From the NCBI RefSeq assembly GCF_003285005.1, contig NZ_QMFA01000018.1, positions 1 to 64,000 of the forward strand: a stretch of DNA of 64,000 bases, given 5' to 3'. Both the position numbers and the translations under genes were made by a program. Within the stretch, counting starts at the first letter, position 1. The number at the start of each line of letters is the position of its first letter. This document shows positions 48,019 to 56,692 of the stretch, piece by piece. This DNA comes from Paenibacillus sp. YN15 (GTDB lineage: Bacteria > Bacillota > Bacilli > Paenibacillales > NBRC-103111). Below the pieces are notes generated by a model. It worked only from the letters and a program-made list of their open reading frames with translations, was not told the DNA's origin and made no database searches.

Positions 48019-48966
48019 TTAGTACAGCGTTCTCCACAAATAAAAGGTTGCGTAGGCGCGCCAGGGCTGCCAGGCGCGGCCCATTGCCTCCACTTGGGGG
48101 AGGGAGGGTTTTGCCGTTTGGCCCAGCCTCATGCGGATGGCATGGTGCAATCCCACATCGGTTAAAGGAAAGGCATCCGGATTGCGCAGACAGCGCATGG
48201 AGGCATACTGGGCGGTCCACGGGCCGATTCCCCGCACCTCCATCAGCCGTTCCTCCGCCAGCCGGAAGTCTCCCATTTGCAGGAGCTGTTCCTTGGACAG
48301 CTCTTTTTCTGCGATCAGCCGGGCTACGGCAAGGAGCGTCTCCGCCTTGAAACGGCTGAACTTCAGCGCCTGCAGTTCCTCCCGCGAGACAGCAGCCAAC
48401 CGGTCGGCACCGGGAAACAGCATATATTGGCGGCCCTGGTGGACCAGGCTGTCCCCGAATGTTTCCACCAGCCGTTTCTTCAAGGTATATGCAAAAGAAA
48501 GATTGATCTGCTGGCCGATGACCGTCCAGCATAACGCCTCCAAAAGGCTGGGCACTCCCACCAGCCTTAAGCCCCGGTATTGCTCCGCCACAGGCTGCAG
48601 CACCGGGTCCCGGGCGCTTAACGCATAGAAATCCTCCAGCCGGGAATCCAGATCCAGCCATTCCCTGACAAAGGACACCGCCTCCTCCTGCAGCGCGGCG
48701 GAAGGGCTTCCGTTCAGAAAGCGGAGCGTGAGAGAACCGTTGCCTTCTTCAATGGCCAGGAGCGCCGTTTCATTTCCGATGCGGAGGGCTTTGTATACAG
48801 TGCGGTCCTCCACCTGGTGGAGACATTCCGATTCATTGCGCTGCAAGTAACCCAATGCATGCTCAAAGCTGTAATCCTGCGGCACCGCGAGACGGACAAG
48901 ACGGTCTTCCATGTCGGCCAATTCCTCCAGTATGTGATAGAATGTGGTGTCAATATGCTTTTCCAT
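48019..48966 (-). CDS. alkA: DNA-3-methyladenine glycosylase II (AlkA-like)
   Basis: A 315-residue base-excision repair enzyme. The N-terminal AlkA_N-like domain is followed by the helix-hairpin-helix glycosylase fold: EALCWTVIGQQINLSFA, the hairpin MEVRGIGPWTAQY and the catalytic Asp in FPLTDVGLHHAIR. It removes alkylated purines such as 3-methyladenine from DNA. The ATG at 48966 lacks a good ribosome binding site, which is unusual for this genome; a downstream codon near residue 19 (MEDRLVRLAV) is a possible alternative. Divergent from the next gene. Confidence 0.87.
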   Translation of the reverse strand: MEKHIDTTFYHILEELADMEDRLVRLAVPQDYSFEHALGYLQRNESECLHQVEDRTVYKALRIGNETALLAIEEGNGSLTLRFLNGSPSAALQEEAVSFVREWLDLDSRLEDFYALSARDPVLQPVAEQYRGLRLVGVPSLLEALCWTVIGQQINLSFAYTLKKRLVETFGDSLVHQGRQYMLFPGADRLAAVSREELQALKFSRFKAETLLAVARLIAEKELSKEQLLQMGDFRLAEERLMEVRGIGPWTAQYASMRCLRNPDAFPLTDVGLHHAIRMRLGQTAKPSLPQVEAMGRAWQPWRAYATFYLWRTLY

Positions 48967-49070
48967 GGGGTATAATGACTGTTAAAACAGCTCTCGCGGC
49001 TCCATGCGCCATGCAGACTGCCATAGAGCCCGCGCTGCAGCAGGCGCCGCATAACGGAGGTGGATGCCCC

Positions 49071-49673
49071 ATGCCAGATATTGTTCTCCAACCCTTAAGC
49101 CCCAGGATGTCGGAGCAGGCATTGTCCCGTTATATCCAGACGTTCCTTGACCAGGAAAGAATGTCCATCCATACCTTCATGATGCTGGAGAAGCTCAGGC
49201 GCAACAAGGGCTACCGCAACAGCGGCTACGCCCTTTGGGATTATTATGCTACCGAACGCAGGCGCCGTCCCTATATCATTTCCGAGCAGACCTTCAAAAG
49301 CTACTCCCACAAGCTGGACGAAGTCCTGGTCTATTGGGATCACCGCTATATGGAAGCGGCTTCACCCTTTGCCCGCGCCGCCGGGGTATGCATCACCGGC
49401 TACAAGGAGCTTGCCGCCAATCTGGAGCAATGCCCGCCGACGCTGTATCTGTTTGACCGGGATTACCAGTGGTCCCTCGTGCGGACGGATGAACCCCAGA
49501 ATGAGATGGAGTGGAACTGCCTGCAGATCGGCGAAATCGGCTCGCGCCCCAAAGCCAGCCGCCGGGCGGCAGCGGAGGTCAGGCCCGGCACGCCGCCGGC
49601 CGGGGGCTCCGAAGACTTCTCCGCCAATCTTGTTCCTTTGCTCCAGACTGTACCGAAAATCACACGCTCTTAA
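49071..49673 (+). CDS. Unrecognised 200-residue protein
   Basis: I do not recognise this protein. The ATG at 49071 follows GGAGG at ten bases. It has helical N-terminal residues (SEQALSRYIQTFLDQERMSI), a Tyr/Arg-rich middle (YRNSGYALWDYYATERRRR) and strand-forming segments toward residue 155 (PTLYLFDRDYQWSLVRTD); the last 45 residues are low-complexity Arg/Ala/Pro. There is no signal peptide or membrane segment. It is divergent from alkA and ends at a good terminator. Probably lineage-specific. Confidence 0.6.
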   Translation: MPDIVLQPLSPRMSEQALSRYIQTFLDQERMSIHTFMMLEKLRRNKGYRNSGYALWDYYATERRRRPYIISEQTFKSYSHKLDEVLVYWDHRYMEAASPFARAAGVCITGYKELAANLEQCPPTLYLFDRDYQWSLVRTDEPQNEMEWNCLQIGEIGSRPKASRRAAAEVRPGTPPAGGSEDFSANLVPLLQTVPKITRS

Positions 49674-49676
49674 TTT

Positions 49677-49717
49677 AAAACTGCTCCCCGGTCCGATGCC
49701 GGGAAGCAGTTTTTTTG
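49677..49717. terminator. Bidirectional terminator
   Basis: AAAACTGCT plus CCCGG pairs with CCGGG plus AGCAGTTTT; seven T residues follow on the plus strand. It separates the convergent hypothetical and metY genes. Confidence 0.85.
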
Positions 49718-49745
49718 GCGTTATGTGCAGGGCAGCAATGCCCGC

Positions 49746-51158
<1,413 letters not shown>

Positions 51159-51322
51159 TTTACATAGCCGCGTCAACTGATTTACTTCTTGCTGCTGTTG
51201 CGAAATTCCTGCTCCTCCGCAAAATTATGCTGTCCTCCGGCGTTTCCGCCGGGTATGGAGATAAACGGCATGGTTATACTAAAAGCGTACCGCCATCTTT
51301 TCCAAAAGAGAGATCCCATTCC

Positions 51323-51814
51323 ATGACAAAAGAACGTCTGATTCTCATCACTGTATGGATAATCGTCATCGCAGCCATGCTGCTTCTGCTTAGGCGCAAC
51401 AATTGGCGCCGGTTTGCCGCCGCCCATCTGATGGCCCAAAACCTGACCTGGATTAATGGTTTGATCCACTGTCAACTGGGGGTATATGCCTACCCGGTGC
51501 GGGAATTTCCCAAAGCCACAGATATGGGGTTTACCATGCAATATCTTTTTTACCCGACTTTATGCGGTTTCTGCATCCTGTTCGAGCCCAACGGCGGGCT
51601 GGCCAAGAAGATCCTGTACATCTTATGCTTGCCTACGGCCACTGTCATTTTCCGCATGCTGCTGATGCGGTATACCCGGCTTATCGTCGCCGCCGACTAC
51701 CATATCCTGCAGGATTGGGTTACTCTGCTCATTCTTTTTCTCATCTCCCGCGCCGTGACCAATTGGATATTCCGCGATCCCGCATTTCTGCATGCGGAGG
51801 AGCAGTCGGCATGA
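51323..51814 (+). CDS. CBO0543-like small membrane protein, first of a pair
   Basis: A 163-residue membrane protein with about four hydrophobic segments and a basic RRNNWRRF after the first. It carries the LGVYAYPVREFPKATDMGF segment and TRLIVAADYHILQDWVT, features of the CBO0543 family found in Bacillales and Clostridia; no function is known for the family. The ATG at 51323 follows AAGAGAG. Its stop overlaps the start of the paralogous next gene (ATGA). Confidence 0.7.
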   Translation: MTKERLILITVWIIVIAAMLLLLRRNNWRRFAAAHLMAQNLTWINGLIHCQLGVYAYPVREFPKATDMGFTMQYLFYPTLCGFCILFEPNGGLAKKILYILCLPTATVIFRMLLMRYTRLIVAADYHILQDWVTLLILFLISRAVTNWIFRDPAFLHAEEQSA

Positions 51815-52302
51815 GACTGGACCGCTGGATTCTGTTGGGTGTCTGGGTATTGTCATTCCTGCTTCTTTTCCTCATTCCCCGCAACAAAAGAAGGCTGGCC
51901 CTGATCGCCTATTTATTCAAACAATTCATTACCTCGCTCCTGGGTCTGGTTACCGTGGAATTGGGCTTGCTGGAATATCCGGTGCGCGAGCTGGCCGACG
52001 TCAACCGCACCAGCTTCACCTACGAATATATGGCCTACCCGGTGGTTTGCGCCTTATTCAATGTGTTTTATCCGACAAAGGCCAAGCGGTTGTCCAAAAT
52101 GCTTTATTACGCCGCTTTTTGCACTGCCTTGACTCTGCCCGAAATTTTTCTGGAACGGTACACGGAGCTGGTGTGTTACCTTCACTGGCACTGGTGGATC
52201 ACCTGGCTGACGCTTCTAATGACTTTTTTTGCAACGCGCAGCTTCTGTGTCCTCTTCTTCAAAGGCATCAACCGCTATGCCAAGCAGCCTAAAAGTCCCT
52301 GA
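51811..52302 (+). CDS. CBO0543-like small membrane protein, second of a pair
   Basis: A 163-residue paralogue of the preceding protein, equal in length, with the parallel segments LGLLEYPVRELADVNRTSF and TELVCYLHWHWWITWLT. Four hydrophobic segments are seen. The ATG overlaps the upstream stop, and GGAGGAG lies at good distance, so the two are coupled and may form a hetero-oligomer. A terminator begins at the stop codon. Confidence 0.7.
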   Translation: MRLDRWILLGVWVLSFLLLFLIPRNKRRLALIAYLFKQFITSLLGLVTVELGLLEYPVRELADVNRTSFTYEYMAYPVVCALFNVFYPTKAKRLSKMLYYAAFCTALTLPEIFLERYTELVCYLHWHWWITWLTLLMTFFATRSFCVLFFKGINRYAKQPKSP

Positions 52303-52335
52303 ATCCGCATAACACGGAGCAGGGACTTTCCTTTT
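52292..52335 (+). terminator. Terminator overlapping the end of the CBO0543-like gene
   Basis: AAAGTCCCTG and CAGGGACTTT (52292-52329) pair perfectly over 10 bp and are followed by CCTTTTCTT. The left arm includes the last codons of the gene. Confidence 0.75.
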
Positions 52336-52360
52336 CTTCCGATATGCTTAGATACCGCCC

Positions 52361-53173
52361 TTACCGATAGGTGCGGACCGTCAACTGGTCCAAATGCTTG
52401 AAGGTATAGCCGCGGGTCCGGGCCTCATCGATGATCCGGCCCAATGCCTGGGCATTGTCCCGGGAAACGGAATGAAGAAGGAGCACAGCGCCGGGATGAA
52501 GCTGCTCCATCACCCGGGCGTAGGCGTAATCCGCCCCCTTCTGCTTATCCGGCTCCCAATCCTTGTAGGCGATGGACCAGAACACGCTGGTATACCCCTG
52601 GGCGGCGCATTCGCTTAGCACCCGTTCGCTGAAAATCCCGCGGGGCGGACGGAGATACTTCATGGTTTTTTCCCCGGTCAGGGCTTCCACGCCGGAACGC
52701 ACCTTCTCCAGCTCCTCAGAAATGCGGGCTGAACCCAACGAGCTCATATCGGGATGGCTCCAGGAATGGTTGCCCACCGCATGGCCCTCCGCCGCCATTC
52801 GTTTGATCAGCTCCGGCTGATCCTTAATATAATGGCCGGTGACAAAAAAAGCCGCAGGCACCTGCTTTTCCTTCAACACATCCAGAATCCCCGGGGTAAA
52901 CCCGTTTTCGTATCCGTTGTCAAAGGTCAGATAAAGCTCCTTTTCCTCCGTATTGCCCAAAAAGACAGCGTTGTGCCGCTTCAGCACATCCATAAAGCCC
53001 TCTTGGGCGATGGAGGGAAGCTGCCCGTTTTTGCTTCTGTAGAAGCCGAAGCTGTAGGACTTGCCTCCATTGTCCTGCTGCGCCGCAACCGCTGTTCCGT
53101 CCATGGCATACGCTGCCGAAGGCGCGGCTGCCAGTATGGCCGCCGCCGCGGCAAGCGCCAATAACCGCCTCAT
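52361..53173 (-). CDS. pdaA: Spore-cortex N-acetylmuramic acid deacetylase PdaA
   Basis: A 270-residue exported NodB-type deacetylase. A signal peptide (about residues 1-23) precedes the domain with the PdaA-specific YLTFDNGYENGFTP, in which Asn replaces the second Asp of other deacetylases, as well as VTGHYIKDQPELIKRM, GNHSWSHPDM, YLRPPRGIFSE and LLLHSVSRDNAQAL. PdaA deacetylates muramic acid so that the spore cortex delta-lactam can form, which germination enzymes need. AAGGGG precedes the ATG at 53173. The close match over its whole length makes this assignment strong. Confidence 0.92.
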   Translation of the reverse strand: MRRLLALAAAAAILAAAPSAAYAMDGTAVAAQQDNGGKSYSFGFYRSKNGQLPSIAQEGFMDVLKRHNAVFLGNTEEKELYLTFDNGYENGFTPGILDVLKEKQVPAAFFVTGHYIKDQPELIKRMAAEGHAVGNHSWSHPDMSSLGSARISEELEKVRSGVEALTGEKTMKYLRPPRGIFSERVLSECAAQGYTSVFWSIAYKDWEPDKQKGADYAYARVMEQLHPGAVLLLHSVSRDNAQALGRIIDEARTRGYTFKHLDQLTVRTYR

Positions 53174-53235
53174 GCTGTTCACCCCTTGGTCCCAATTTAT
53201 CCAGACAAGGATAATATGGCACAAAAGGGCGGAGT

Positions 53236-55569
53236 TCAGCCTTCCTGATCCTTCCAATTATTTTTGGGCTCTATGGTTTCCGGAGGCTTCCACTCATCCG
53301 GCAGCAGGTCCCAATAAGGCGGCTGCCTGTAGCGGTCATCCGCCAGCAGCAGGGTTCCCGTATCCGCCTCGGAACGGATCAGTCTGCCCCCGGCTTGCAG
53401 CACCTTGCCCATGCCGGGGTACACATAGGCATACTGGAACCCGTCGCGTCCGCGGCGGTCGTAATACTCCTTGATCAGATTGCGCTCCAGCCCCACCTGA
53501 GGCAGGCCCGCCCCGATTACGGCCACCGCCTTCAATCGGTCTCCGGGCAGATCGATCCCCTCTGAAAAAATCCCTCCCAGCACCGCAAATGCCAGTACGG
53601 GCGTTTCCCCATCCGGACGAAAGCAAGCGAGAAAGGCCTCCCGCTCCTCCTCGCCCATTCCGGCTTCCTGAAGCAATATCTGACGGCCGTGAGCAGGAAA
53701 CTCCTCCATAAAATGGGCATGTACCTTGCGCATATAGTCGTAGGAGGAGAAGAACACAATTCCATTGCCCGGCTGCTGCTGAAGCAACGCTGCAATCAGC
53801 CCGGCAACAGGCCCGATATTCTGCTCCCGGTCCCGGTAACGGATGGAGACAGGGGCGTGAAGCACCCGCAATTGTTCCTTGCGGAAGGGGGAGGGAACGG
53901 CCAAACCATAATCCTCCCCGCCTCCTCCCAGCAGCTCCTGATAGAACCGGATAGGCGCCAGGGTGGCGGAGAAGAACACATGGCTCCGGAGCCCCTTGCC
54001 CGCCTGCTCCAGCTGCGCGGAGGGGTTGAGGCAATACAGCCGCAGGCGCAGCTCATGCCGCTCCTCCTCCAGATAAACGGCGTATTCCTCGCCGAACCCT
54101 TCGGCCACGCGGAGATAACCCAGCACCGCATAGTAGGTGTCGGCCAGCAGACTGTCCCCGGGGCCGCTTTGGGGCGCGGAGCCGGATGCCAGCAGGCCTT
54201 CCGCCTCCTGGCGGAACTCCTCCAGCAGGGGCTGCAGCTCCTCCGGGGGAGCCGCCAGGCGGGGGCTGCCGCCCTCCTGGAGTTTTTTGCGCATGGCGAT
54301 GAACCAGGCGTTAATGGCCCGGGCAGACCGGTACAGGCCGGCCGCGCTTTTGAAGCTCCGCTTCAGCTGGAGAAAAGCGGATTTGTCCAGAACGGCGGAA
54401 TACATCTCCCTGGCCCGGTCGGGCAGATTATGGGCTTCGTCCGCCAGTACAACGGTTTTCTTGCGGTCGCCGTCCCCCAGCCGCTTCAGCGCCACCACCG
54501 GATCAAACACATAGTTATAGTCGCCGATCATGGCATCGGATGCATAGGCGGCATCCAGAGACAGCTCGAAGGGACAGACCCGGTGCTTTCGGGCGTAGCG
54601 CTCCACAACATGGCGGGTTATGGCCGTTTCATGACCGAGGAGATCCAGGATGGCCCCGTTCACTCTGTCATAGTGCCCATCCGCATACGGACAGGCCTCC
54701 GGGGTGCAGCGGACCTCCTCCTGGAAGCAGATTTTCTCCTTGGCGGTCAGCGTTACCCGGCGGAACACCAACCCCTGCCTGTCCATCAGGCCAAAGGCCT
54801 CTTCGGCGGCGGCGCGACCGGTAGTCCGGGCGGTAACATAAATCACCCGCTCCAGCAGCCCCCCGCCAACCGCCTTAACGGCGGGAAACAGCGTGGACAT
54901 GGTTTTGCCGGTTCCGGTAGGCGCCCGGACAAACAGCTTGCGCCCTTCGGCAATGGCCTGGTAAACCGCCCCCGCCAGCTTGCGCTGGCCGGGACGGTAA
55001 TCGGCATACGGGAAGGGCAGCGCCTTGCTGCTGGACCCGCGCAGGGCCAGATGCGCCGCATTCATCCGGGCAAAGGGGGCATAGGCGGCAATCATGCCGG
55101 CCACTGTCTCCTCCAGCTCCGCGGAGGAGAACGGCCGGGTAATGGCTTGGCGTTGGCCCGAACCGGTGTGAACATACAAGAGGCGCACCCGGATGGCGTC
55201 CACCCCCTCCTGTCGGGCATACAGACAGGCATAGCAGCAGGCTTGGGCCCAATGAACGGGCAGCCCCGCGGCGATGGCGGGAGAATCCAGGGACCCTGCG
55301 GTGGACTTGATCTCCTCGATGAAGACCCCTTCTTCGTCCTGCCTTAAGCCGTCGCATCGCCCCTCCAGCCGGAACAGCAGCTCCTCAAAGGGGAATTCCC
55401 CCGCCAAGAGCACCTCCGTCCGGTCCTCGGGCCCGTACTCCGCCTGAATGGCCTTGTGGACCCGCGTTCCTTCAGCCAGCGGGGCGCTTGTCCGGAAGCC
55501 GGCCTCGATGCTTCCGGCGCGGTGGACATATTCGGCCAGCCCGCGGACAGAGATGGAGATAATGCTCAC
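53236..55569 (-). CDS. XPD/DinG-like Fe-S DNA helicase with N-terminal PD-(D/E)xK domain
   Basis: A 777-residue superfamily 2 helicase. The N-terminal 160 residues look like a PD-(D/E)xK nuclease (D73 in GRCDG, E86 and K88 in EEIKS, with a following QA motif AQACCYACLYA). Walker A is APTGTGKT at 216-223, the DEAH box at 377-380, and Cys281, 288, 293 and 332 form the expected Fe-S cluster between them. Motif VI-like GGRLIRSEAD lies near the C-terminus. The GTG start overlaps the stop of the hydrolase gene upstream. It probably processes DNA in repair. Confidence 0.85.
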   Translation of the reverse strand: MSIISISVRGLAEYVHRAGSIEAGFRTSAPLAEGTRVHKAIQAEYGPEDRTEVLLAGEFPFEELLFRLEGRCDGLRQDEEGVFIEEIKSTAGSLDSPAIAAGLPVHWAQACCYACLYARQEGVDAIRVRLLYVHTGSGQRQAITRPFSSAELEETVAGMIAAYAPFARMNAAHLALRGSSSKALPFPYADYRPGQRKLAGAVYQAIAEGRKLFVRAPTGTGKTMSTLFPAVKAVGGGLLERVIYVTARTTGRAAAEEAFGLMDRQGLVFRRVTLTAKEKICFQEEVRCTPEACPYADGHYDRVNGAILDLLGHETAITRHVVERYARKHRVCPFELSLDAAYASDAMIGDYNYVFDPVVALKRLGDGDRKKTVVLADEAHNLPDRAREMYSAVLDKSAFLQLKRSFKSAAGLYRSARAINAWFIAMRKKLQEGGSPRLAAPPEELQPLLEEFRQEAEGLLASGSAPQSGPGDSLLADTYYAVLGYLRVAEGFGEEYAVYLEEERHELRLRLYCLNPSAQLEQAGKGLRSHVFFSATLAPIRFYQELLGGGGEDYGLAVPSPFRKEQLRVLHAPVSIRYRDREQNIGPVAGLIAALLQQQPGNGIVFFSSYDYMRKVHAHFMEEFPAHGRQILLQEAGMGEEEREAFLACFRPDGETPVLAFAVLGGIFSEGIDLPGDRLKAVAVIGAGLPQVGLERNLIKEYYDRRGRDGFQYAYVYPGMGKVLQAGGRLIRSEADTGTLLLADDRYRQPPYWDLLPDEWKPPETIEPKNNWKDQEG

Positions 55570-56063
55570 TGCTGCGCTTCCAGAATGGCGTCAATAACCG
55601 GATAGGAGATCATATTCCGGTCCCGGGTCACTTCGGCAACCACAGAGGGGTTTTTGCTGACGATGCCTTTTTGCAGCATGACGGTTTTGAAGCCGCGCTC
55701 CGTACCGCCCCCATAGGTAAAGGTTACGCAATATTCCGCGGAAAAGCCGGATACGATCACCAAATCCGCCTTCTCCCGGCGCAGCAGCTCCTCCAGATCC
55801 GTCTGCCAGAAGGCGTTGTTGAAGGTTTTCCAAACCGTGTGGTCCTCCGGCCCGACGGTTACCTGGGGAATGATTTCGCAGCCCAAATCCTCCTTGGACT
55901 GGCCCGGATCAAGATGCCGCACATGCACAACGCAATGCCCCTTGGCCCGCAGCTTCTCCGACACGTAATTGATATACTCGCAGGCGGCCTCCGCCCCGCT
56001 CTCCTTCACGCAATCTCCCAGATACGCAAGCTGCATATCCACAATCAGCAACGCCAGTTTCAT
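55566..56063 (-). CDS. Isochorismatase-family cysteine hydrolase
   Basis: A 165-residue hydrolase of the isochorismatase fold. The triad is visible: Asp in LLIVDMQ, Lys in VWKTFNNAFW and Cys in GFSAEYCVTFT. Family members include nicotinamidases and ureido-type amidohydrolases; the substrate is not clear. The ATG at 56063 follows AAGGGG. The stop overlaps the helicase start by four bases, so the two are cotranscribed, though no functional link is obvious. Confidence 0.83.
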   Translation of the reverse strand: MKLALLIVDMQLAYLGDCVKESGAEAACEYINYVSEKLRAKGHCVVHVRHLDPGQSKEDLGCEIIPQVTVGPEDHTVWKTFNNAFWQTDLEELLRREKADLVIVSGFSAEYCVTFTYGGGTERGFKTVMLQKGIVSKNPSVVAEVTRDRNMISYPVIDAILEAQQ

Positions 56064-56152
56064 GTCCGTTGTCCCCTTCCGCTTCTTTCGGATATTCAAA
56101 CACTTGTTCCTATTTTACTCCTTGGCCTGGGGGCTGGCAATGGCGCCGCACG

Positions 56153-56177
56153 AAAAACCGGCCGCGGGAGCGGCCGG
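56153..56177 (-). terminator. Terminator with GC-rich stem
   Basis: CCGGCCGC-GGGA-GCGGCCGG is a perfect 8-bp stem; on the minus strand it runs into TTTTTCG. It ends the transcript from the small 56277-56516 gene. Confidence 0.8.
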
Positions 56178-56276
56178 ATCATGCTTGCGGGACGGGATGC
56201 TGCGATTAAGGAAGCTCTTTTTCCGCTATTACTCTGAAAATTCCACCCCCGCCCCTGCGTTACATTACGCTTAAGG

Positions 56277-56516
56277 CTACGGCTTGAACACAAACAGCTT
56301 TTTCCCCAAATGGGCATCGTTCACCTTCCGGGACACGGCGGAGACATACCGGTCCAGCGATTCAGCAAACTCCGCATCCCCCAGCGCCTGGACCGGGAAG
56401 TCGGAGAAGCCGGGGCCGCCCCCTTTATGCCTCCAGCGCCCGTCCAAAAACACATAGCCTTTTCCGCACAGCACAGCCCGTTTGCTTTCATTGGCCTTGG
56501 TGCCCATGGGCAGCAT
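56277..56516 (-). CDS. Unrecognised 79-residue protein
   Basis: A small, probably real gene: GGGGAGG precedes the ATG and a strong terminator follows. The protein starts MLPMGTKANESKRAVLCGKG, has a Gly-rich middle (RWRHKGGGPGFSDF) and a charged helical end (AEFAESLDRYVSAVSRKV). No signal peptide or membrane segment. I do not recognise a family. It lies downstream of the WG-repeat gene on the same strand, separated by a tandem repeat. Confidence 0.5.
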   Translation of the reverse strand: MLPMGTKANESKRAVLCGKGYVFLDGRWRHKGGGPGFSDFPVQALGDAEFAESLDRYVSAVSRKVNDAHLGKKLFVFKP

Positions 56517-56596
56517 CAGTCCTCCCCGGAATGTGATGGGATTAGGATGCCGCGCCGGGGCCGGAACTACCCATGCGGATGTCTGGCAGGACTGGC

Positions 56597-56692
56597 TGGC
56601 TCAGACTTGTGGCGATGGGTCAGTTATAGGCGACAGACTCAGACTGCGAGCGATAGATCAGTCATGGGTGACAGACTCAAACTTGCGGGTGG
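56597..56692. repeat. 38-bp tandem repeat, about 2.5 copies
   Basis: Units at 56597-56634, 56635-56672 and 56673-56692 (partial) share the pattern AGACTCAGACTTGCGAGCGA, then a GGTCAGTNATGGGTGAC-like half. The partial unit contains the stop codon of the WG-repeat gene, so the array looks like an expansion in its 3' untranslated region. Confidence 0.75.

Noticed and set aside
51182-51271. A 29-codon minus-strand frame ending GGQHNFAEEQEFRNSSKK, which looks like a small spore-type peptide
   Set aside because: No ribosome binding site precedes the only ATG and I know no matching family; it may still be worth a look in spore proteomics.
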